A stretch of 64,000 bases of DNA from contig CAWGPM010000002.1 of NCBI GenBank assembly GCA_963824415.1, positions 248,001 to 312,000 of the forward strand, in the 5' to 3' direction. The stretch comes from JABDQA01 sp963824415. GTDB lineage: Bacteria > Desulfobacterota > Desulfobulbia > Desulfobulbales > Desulfocapsaceae. Of this stretch, positions 63,761-64,000 are shown piece after piece. Each line of letters begins with the position of its first letter. The stretch's first letter is position 1. The translations under genes and the position numbers were made by a program. The notes under the pieces were generated by a model. The model saw only the letters and a list, made by a program, of their open reading frames with translations, was not told where the DNA came from and ran no database searches.

Positions 63761-64000
63761 TTATTTGCCGAGGCAGAATTGCTCAAAAATCACATCGAGC
63801 ATGTCTTCGGTGGTTGTCTCCCCGACGATTTCACCCAGATACTCAAGCGCCTCAAGCAGATCCACGGCGATCAAATCATTGGTCAAGCCGCTGCGCAAGC
63901 CTTCACTGACCTGCTCTACGGCTCGCCGGGTCTTCTCCAGTGCCGCTTTCTGCCTGAGATTCGGAGCGCAGCCCTCCTCCTGCCACTGTTCTGTGCCGCC
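63761..64000 (-). CDS. mnmE: tRNA modification GTPase MnmE, C-terminal end only
   Basis: The last 79 codons of MnmE, the GTPase partner of MnmG. The 5' part lies beyond the window. The visible C-terminus ends with LGEIVGETTTEDMLDVIFEQ followed by FCLGK, the conserved MnmE tail that includes the catalytic Cys of the C-terminal domain. The frame is open to the edge. Upstream neighbour of the methyltransferase, so the order is mnmE-methyltransferase-mnmG-lgt. Confidence 0.93.
   Translation of the reverse strand, partial: GGTEQWQEEGCAPNLRQKAALEKTRRAVEQVSEGLRSGLTNDLIAVDLLEALEYLGEIVGETTTEDMLDVIFEQFCLGK

Overview
The window looks like chromosomal core DNA from a Gram-negative, probably sulfate-reducing bacterium of the Desulfobacterota (Desulfobulbales-like). 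This is inferred from gene content and layout, not from a database search. Pointers are a fused SecDF, an ATP synthase split into two loci with b and b' chains, a NIL-domain ferredoxin of the type linked to homocysteine synthesis in sulfate reducers, LarB, an acetyl-CoA synthetase/DUF294/DnaQ-like cluster, BamD and an arabinose-5-phosphate isomerase (outer membrane and LPS). Base composition is even, and I see no prophage, intact insertion sequence, CRISPR array, rRNA or tRNA gene.

Layout. 1-2.4 kb: activated methyl cycle (ahcY, cut by the window edge, and metK) on the minus strand, with a structured metK leader. 2.7-3.7 kb: kdsD. 3.7-6.4 kb: a large membrane protein with an N-terminal ubiquitin-conjugating-enzyme (E2)-like domain that retains a cysteine at the catalytic position; this is the most unusual gene here. 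6.6-10.6 kb: secDF, a YkgJ-type cysteine-cluster protein and a HAD hydrolase. 10.9-14.0 kb: larB, a split kinase pair and the NIL ferredoxin. 14.1-16.2 kb: trxA-trxB-bamD. 16.6-19.7 kb: hemL, then atpZ-atpI-atpB-atpE ending at a clear terminator. 19.9-22.0 kb: a nucleoside phosphorylase and rimO, which carries an apparent one-base frameshift. 22.0-25.7 kb: an HU/IHF gene and the yjbQ-small ORF-ubiD-rluB operon.

26.3-33.8 kb: carbohydrate and energy block (a divergent GT5 glycogen synthase, gap, a 1422-residue PPDK-like dikinase without a PEP domain, and a small cysteine-rich protein). 33.8-34.4 kb: an ArsR regulator resembling persulfide sensors, with a DUF2892 membrane protein. 34.7-39.9 kb: acs, a cNMP/CBS/DUF294 regulator and a DnaQ-like exonuclease. 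40.3-42.9 kb: alaS. 43.3-49.3 kb: atpF'-F-H-A-G-D-C ending at a strong terminator. 49.4-54.8 kb: a cell-wall amidase, mutS and a HIT protein. 55.1-58.4 kb: efp-epmA and a YgiQ-type radical SAM protein. 58.7-60.1 kb: nth and a NarL-type response regulator. 60.1-64.0 kb: lgt, mnmG, a methyltransferase and the 3' end of mnmE.

Most genes are ordinary housekeeping genes in compact operons. Points worth a second look are the solitary E2-like/TPR membrane protein, the PPDK-like giant, the rimO frameshift, two related long-palindrome (MITE-like) intergenic elements upstream of secDF and alaS, and the candidate switch-like metK leader.
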